Origin: Arbacia lixula
Taxonomy: Eukaryota > Echinodermata > Echinoidea > Arbacioida > Arbaciidae
Assembly: GCA_963669155.1 (NCBI GenBank)
Contig: OZ022579.1
Coordinates: forward strand, 14,948,040 to 15,012,039
DNA: 64,000 nucleotides
Direction: 5' to 3'
Every line of letters starts with the position of its first letter. The stretch's first letter is position 1. Under the pieces are notes generated by a model that saw only the letters and a program-made list of their open reading frames with translations, was not told where the DNA came from and ran no database searches. The translations under genes and the position numbers were made by a program. Positions 60,800-64,000 of the stretch are shown here, in pieces.

Positions 60800-63664
60800 A
60801 ACTATTGCTACTACTACTTCTCATACCCTTACCTTATTTCAAGGTTGAAATGAAATCTTAAGCAAGTTGAAAAATTTCAAAAAGAAAAAGCAGGACATGA
60901 CAGTGAAAGCATGCATTTTGTAGAAGAGAAATGATGTAATATTTAGCATTTGGTTTGTGTAGATGTGTCTAGTGGGTTAATTGTTTGTTAGTGCATACTT
61001 GCAAGCATTTGTTCATTGTGTTTTTGCTTCCTTTAGAGATTTACTGGAGTATAAAATAAATGTTGTATTGTCACTTATTAGATCTGAGTAAATTGTGACC
61101 TGTTCATGATCCTTGTTTTTTTTCCCTAGTTTTATGACATGTGATTTACTTCAAGTTTACATTCCTTTTCTCTGTTTAATTGACCATCCGTCAATCCTTT
61201 ATATTATGTGCAGTTTCCTTCTTCATCATTTCCTCCTCGGTATCGGCCGTTTGATGTACCTTGTTCTAGTTCTTGTTCAAGGAGACCCGTGTCTGCTTCA
61301 TAGAAATGTCATTAACAAATCTTTGCCCCTAACAGTGAGAGGTTTGAGGATACTAATTTGAATGGATGCGGTCATTAACTACATTGGCTGAATATATTCA
61401 TTTCTAGTATTTAATAGCCAGTGATCTGGTGGGTCCTAACATTGACATGTAGAGTAGTCAAATAGATTCTTTGGGTAACTTTGCTTGAAAGGTAGTGTGG
61501 AATAGTTGAAATCATGGAATTATTTGTTCCAACCATTTGTCAGGCTAAGGTTTAATTGAGATACCGGTAGACATTCTGTAGGGTTTTAGTATTTGTGAAT
61601 GCAACATCAATATGTTTGTCACCCTTCCTTGATATATACACTTGTTTCCAATGAAGACCAGAACAACATTGAATACGGAGCATAATTGTACAACATATTG
61701 ATCAGTCTACTTTTTTTCGGCACAGTTGTTCAATTCATTGTAATTTGTATTCACCTGAGAAGTTCAAGTTTATTTCAGTCACATTGTTTTCATTTTATGT
61801 CATATTTCTTGAGATGTAGAGGATTGGCATGGTAGACAAATTTAAATTAAAAAAAAAATTATTGTAGTAATTGTTTTTATTAAGGGACATGCTACATATG
61901 GCTATATTACTACAGTAACTTTTAAATGATCATTAGCACCATGGCAACTGCTACAATGCCCCTTGTTCATTGGCTGTTTCCATTGTCGTTCCAATCACTC
62001 TACATTACCATAAAGAGTTTAATGCAGCATGGTCTAAATTATTCATATAGATTGCTGATTCATTGCATGTGCATGTTCTCTCTCTCTCTTTCTCCCATTA
62101 TTGTCTCATCTTGCATGCAACTCACATTGACATTAACATGCCGGCAGATTGAAGGAGTAAGTTCACATGATTTTTTTTTCATTCATCTTTCAATAACTGT
62201 CTCTTTACTTTTTTAGGTTGAGGAGGGAATTAATTATGAATTATGTGGATTTCTTAAAAAAAATTGCAAATAATAAACAATAAAGGTTGTTCGCATTATG
62301 ATTGACGATAGGAAATTGTTTACTTTGCCTGTCCATGAACATATACATTTTTTTTTACAATACCTTTATTTATAGCAATCAGGAAAAACTGCATTATATG
62401 AAGAGGAGTTCAGGAGAAAAATTACTAGAGAATTATAAATGATCCCTAAGATGTATATTTTTTTATTTAGCTTCTGTCACAGTTTAGTCAAGTTGATCAA
62501 ACTAATGAACAAAGAAAAATTAACAGAGGATGGGCAAAAACTTACTGTTTGTGTAGATGTATAACGAGGAAAATATAAACCAGCTTCATAGCATTGTTTT
62601 ATTAATTGGTAATTGATGAACATTTGTTTAATATCATTTTTTGTGGTTAAAATTATGTACCTAATGGAAAACTATGCACCTTTTTTTTTTGAAAAACAGT
62701 CTTCAAAGTAGATGTGGGTGTAAGAAGAGATGTTGTGCAAACTATGCAATTCATTATGATAATTCCTTGGAAACGTCCTAGAAAGTTGCTCTGGATAAGA
62801 TAGCGGAGAGGATCCACGTCATCTGGGGCAAGATGGAGGATGCGGCCGCAAGATCAACGGACATCATCTCACCCTTCAAGTCACCTGACAAGGACGGCAT
62901 GTTCCTCAACCTCAGTCAAATTGATGGTAAGTTTTCACCTAGGTTTTTCCCCAAACAACTCCAATTTAGGAGCTGCTTAGAGGTAGAAAATTTGGTATAA
63001 CAGAACGTCCTCCTTAGACACTCCTTATGCAAATTGGGAGGGGAATTGACCACCTCATTGCACATTTTTTAACCAATTTAGGATAATGTTTTTACTGTAA
63101 TACCATACAGTACTTGATGCTTAAAGTTGCCAAACAGAGCTCTTTAGGATTTTCATGGGTAATTGTGATCACTGCTACAATTCTTTGTAATCTCCTTGCT
63201 TAATGTGTTTGTTACACTAGTCGTCTTTCAGGTTTATACAGCAAAGCAACATTATGGGATAGTTTGCAAGCTGAAGAATATGATCTCAATAGTACAGTGA
63301 AACCTGGTTTAGTGACCACCTGTAAAGAAAACCCACCTGCCTACAATGACCGGTCATATTTGTTGTTTTTCTTGAATAATGTTTTAATCAAAACCTGTAT
63401 TAAAGTAATCTGTACAGAAAGATCACCTGCTTGTAACAACCACATTTCTTGGCTTCCTTGAGGGGTCTTAATTCTGTACAAAAATGAAATGAGAAAAAAA
63501 ATGTTTGACTGTACAAAATATTTATTAATGCTCTCCACTTATTGTTATCTTCATTTCGTTACTTTTTCTTTCTGATCTAAAATAGCACCAAAGGAACATT
63601 AACATTTCTTTTTGTTTTTGACTTGGCAGGGTCTACTGGCTCGACAAACTCCTCACCAATACCA
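52327..63664 (+). CDS. Unrecognised coiled-coil and low-complexity protein, internal part of a larger gene
   Basis: Exons: 52327-52479, 53339-53485, 54568-54738, 55295-56174, 56365-56497, 56876-56973, 57655-57722, possibly 59303-59353, 62782-62926 and 63630-63664. Phases agree throughout. The first ATG seen is at 52339 (MSTLAEASHMTARERSF); whether it is the true start is unknown, and the gene runs past the right edge. Exons 1-3 are charged and heptad-like (VKETQDALEKAMAMM, VRKLSVELLYAKVEVEKAA), suggesting a coiled coil. Exon 4 (880 nt) encodes about 290 residues of alternating Arg/Gly-rich and acidic disordered sequence, including KSILKVPGRRM and RSRGRGGK. Exons 6-9 look globular (KFEYSEHREAISRENP, LPWRPMKEGEKISDVH, VALDKIAERIHVIWGKM) and are less biased. 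I do not recognise the family; a nuclear or cytoskeletal scaffold would fit the composition, but that is a guess. Confidence 0.75.
52497..52868. mobile_element. Foldback element, family D, complete
   Basis: TTAAAGGGCATATACTGTA at the left and TACAGTATGCCCTTTAA at the right; the arms pair over nearly the whole 372 bp. No ORF. It sits 17 bp after the donor of exon 52327-52479. Confidence 0.8.
53108..53217. mobile_element. Reduced family E foldback element
   Basis: TTAAAGCGATCGTCCACCCT at one end and GGATGGACTCTCCCTTTAGG at the other, about 110 bp. Intronic in the unknown gene. Confidence 0.55.
53775..53830 (+). pseudogene. Decayed duplicate of the 3' end and donor of the exon at 53339-53485
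   Basis: Repeats the last 40 nt or so of that exon (CAAGCTGCA...CTCATACTCAAG-type sequence) plus GGTAGGA, with a small deletion that shifts frame. It lies at the far end of a GGA-rich minisatellite (53500-53770) that starts immediately after the true donor, the same arrangement as at RANGAP1 exon 11. Confidence 0.75.
53998..54215. repeat. (GAA)n microsatellite, ~215 bp
   Basis: GAA repeats with AGAGGA interruptions, in the intron between exons 53339-53485 and 54568-54738. Complementary in orientation to the CTT tract at 51727-52076. Confidence 0.97.
58950..59292. repeat. Three ~68-bp tandem units in an intron of the unknown gene
   Basis: Units beginning near 59077, 59145 and 59213 share AAAGCTTGTCCAGTG and CTTGTTATGCTATCTGTGCT. 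The third unit ends just before the possible exon at 59303. Confidence 0.7.
59303..59353 (+). CDS. Possible 51-nt cassette or alternative terminal exon of the unknown gene
   Basis: After a pyrimidine tract ending CCCCCAG, this encodes VAKIHPLRPVTAKGEEL in phase with both neighbouring exons (57722 and 62782), ending at a GTTAGT donor. If not spliced there, the frame continues to a TAA shortly downstream (SWLTLLENCLSN), which would make it a terminal exon. Phase compatibility and length divisible by three favour a cassette. The donor is weaker than the gene's others. Confidence 0.45.
59602..60217. mobile_element. TIR element, TTAACCCTAA ends
   Basis: TTAACCCTAATAG at the left and GTGTTAGGGTTAA at the right, about 616 bp. 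Both ends carry similar inward sequence mentioning CCGATTGCC. Short ORFs inside are not convincing. It lies in the last long intron of the unknown gene. Confidence 0.45.
60440..60815. repeat. (ACT)n trinucleotide-rich region
   Basis: Interrupted CTA/ACT repeats over about 375 bp, purest at 60740-60800. Open frames through it are repeat artefacts. Confidence 0.9.
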
Positions 63665-63840
63665 GTAAGTGGGACAACAGTGTGAGAGCGTTGTCAGTAA
63701 GGATGAGATCAAGTTTTGGTAGTTGTTCATGGAATATGATCAGGGCATGTAAAGGGCAGAGGTCTTATGGAGCTTCTTTCACAAAGAGATACGGTTGATT
63801 GTACGATTGATAGATCAATCGTACGACTGATCTATCGATC

Positions 63841-64000
63841 TTAAAGGGCATACATTGTACTGGGAAGACAAAAAACCTTCAAAAGGGTGATCATGAGTAA
63901 TATTCTTAGCAATGGTCTTAAATTCATGTAATGTCCATTTTAGAAACTTGCTGAAAGTTATTTGCCCTCAAACGATCCACATTTTCCACAATTAGTGATT
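63841..64000. mobile_element. Foldback element, family D, cut by the window edge
   Basis: Left arm TTAAAGGGCATACATTGTAC... matches 52497-52868. The element continues past the right edge. Confidence 0.7.

Overview
This is a 64-kb piece of an animal nuclear genome. It is AT-rich and intron-rich, with short exons, GT-AG introns, many microsatellites and many foldback (MITE-like) elements. The proteins are clearly deuterostome-like, including a vertebrate-type RanGAP1 with a C-terminal SUMO-acceptor domain. I infer a marine invertebrate deuterostome, most likely an echinoderm such as a sea urchin; the sequence does not prove the species.

Layout: (1) 1469-9876, minus strand: the 5' two-fifths or so of EIF3B (seven coding exons; the gene continues past the left edge). 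(2) 9.9-14.5 kb: intergenic, with repeats. (3) 14876-18927, minus: complete SLC25A19-type mitochondrial thiamine pyrophosphate carrier in five exons (322 aa). (4) 19-26.4 kb: intergenic, with two long foldback elements, a LINE 3' fragment and poly-G tracts. (5) 26436-43332, plus: RANGAP1 (long form 569 aa from 16 exons; an alternative terminal exon at 35032-35085 would give a 425-aa form without the SUMO domain). (6) 46524-48526, minus: RPS15A (uS8), 130 aa, four coding exons. (7) 52327 to the right edge, plus: an unrecognised coiled-coil and low-complexity protein, open at both ends.

The main discovery is a set of six 153-nt repeats, one in each of six consecutive EIF3B introns (introns 2-7), all in the host's sense orientation. 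Read on the minus strand, each folds into two hairpins with an H box (AGATTA) between them and an ACA box three nucleotides from the 3' end. This is the architecture of intron-encoded H/ACA snoRNAs. The two pockets match two neighbouring sites in the peptidyl-transferase region of large-subunit rRNA, the pair assigned to yeast snR34 and vertebrate U65/SNORA65. A translation-factor gene therefore appears to carry a six-copy array of a guide RNA for the ribosome's catalytic centre.

Two secondary themes stand out. First, splice junctions in SLC25A19, RANGAP1 and the unknown gene are repeatedly duplicated in tandem into the adjoining intron, leaving decayed half-exons. Second, a TIR-bounded element at 37751-39233 carries an exact 157-bp tandem array in which each unit holds a perfect DR1 nuclear-receptor motif.
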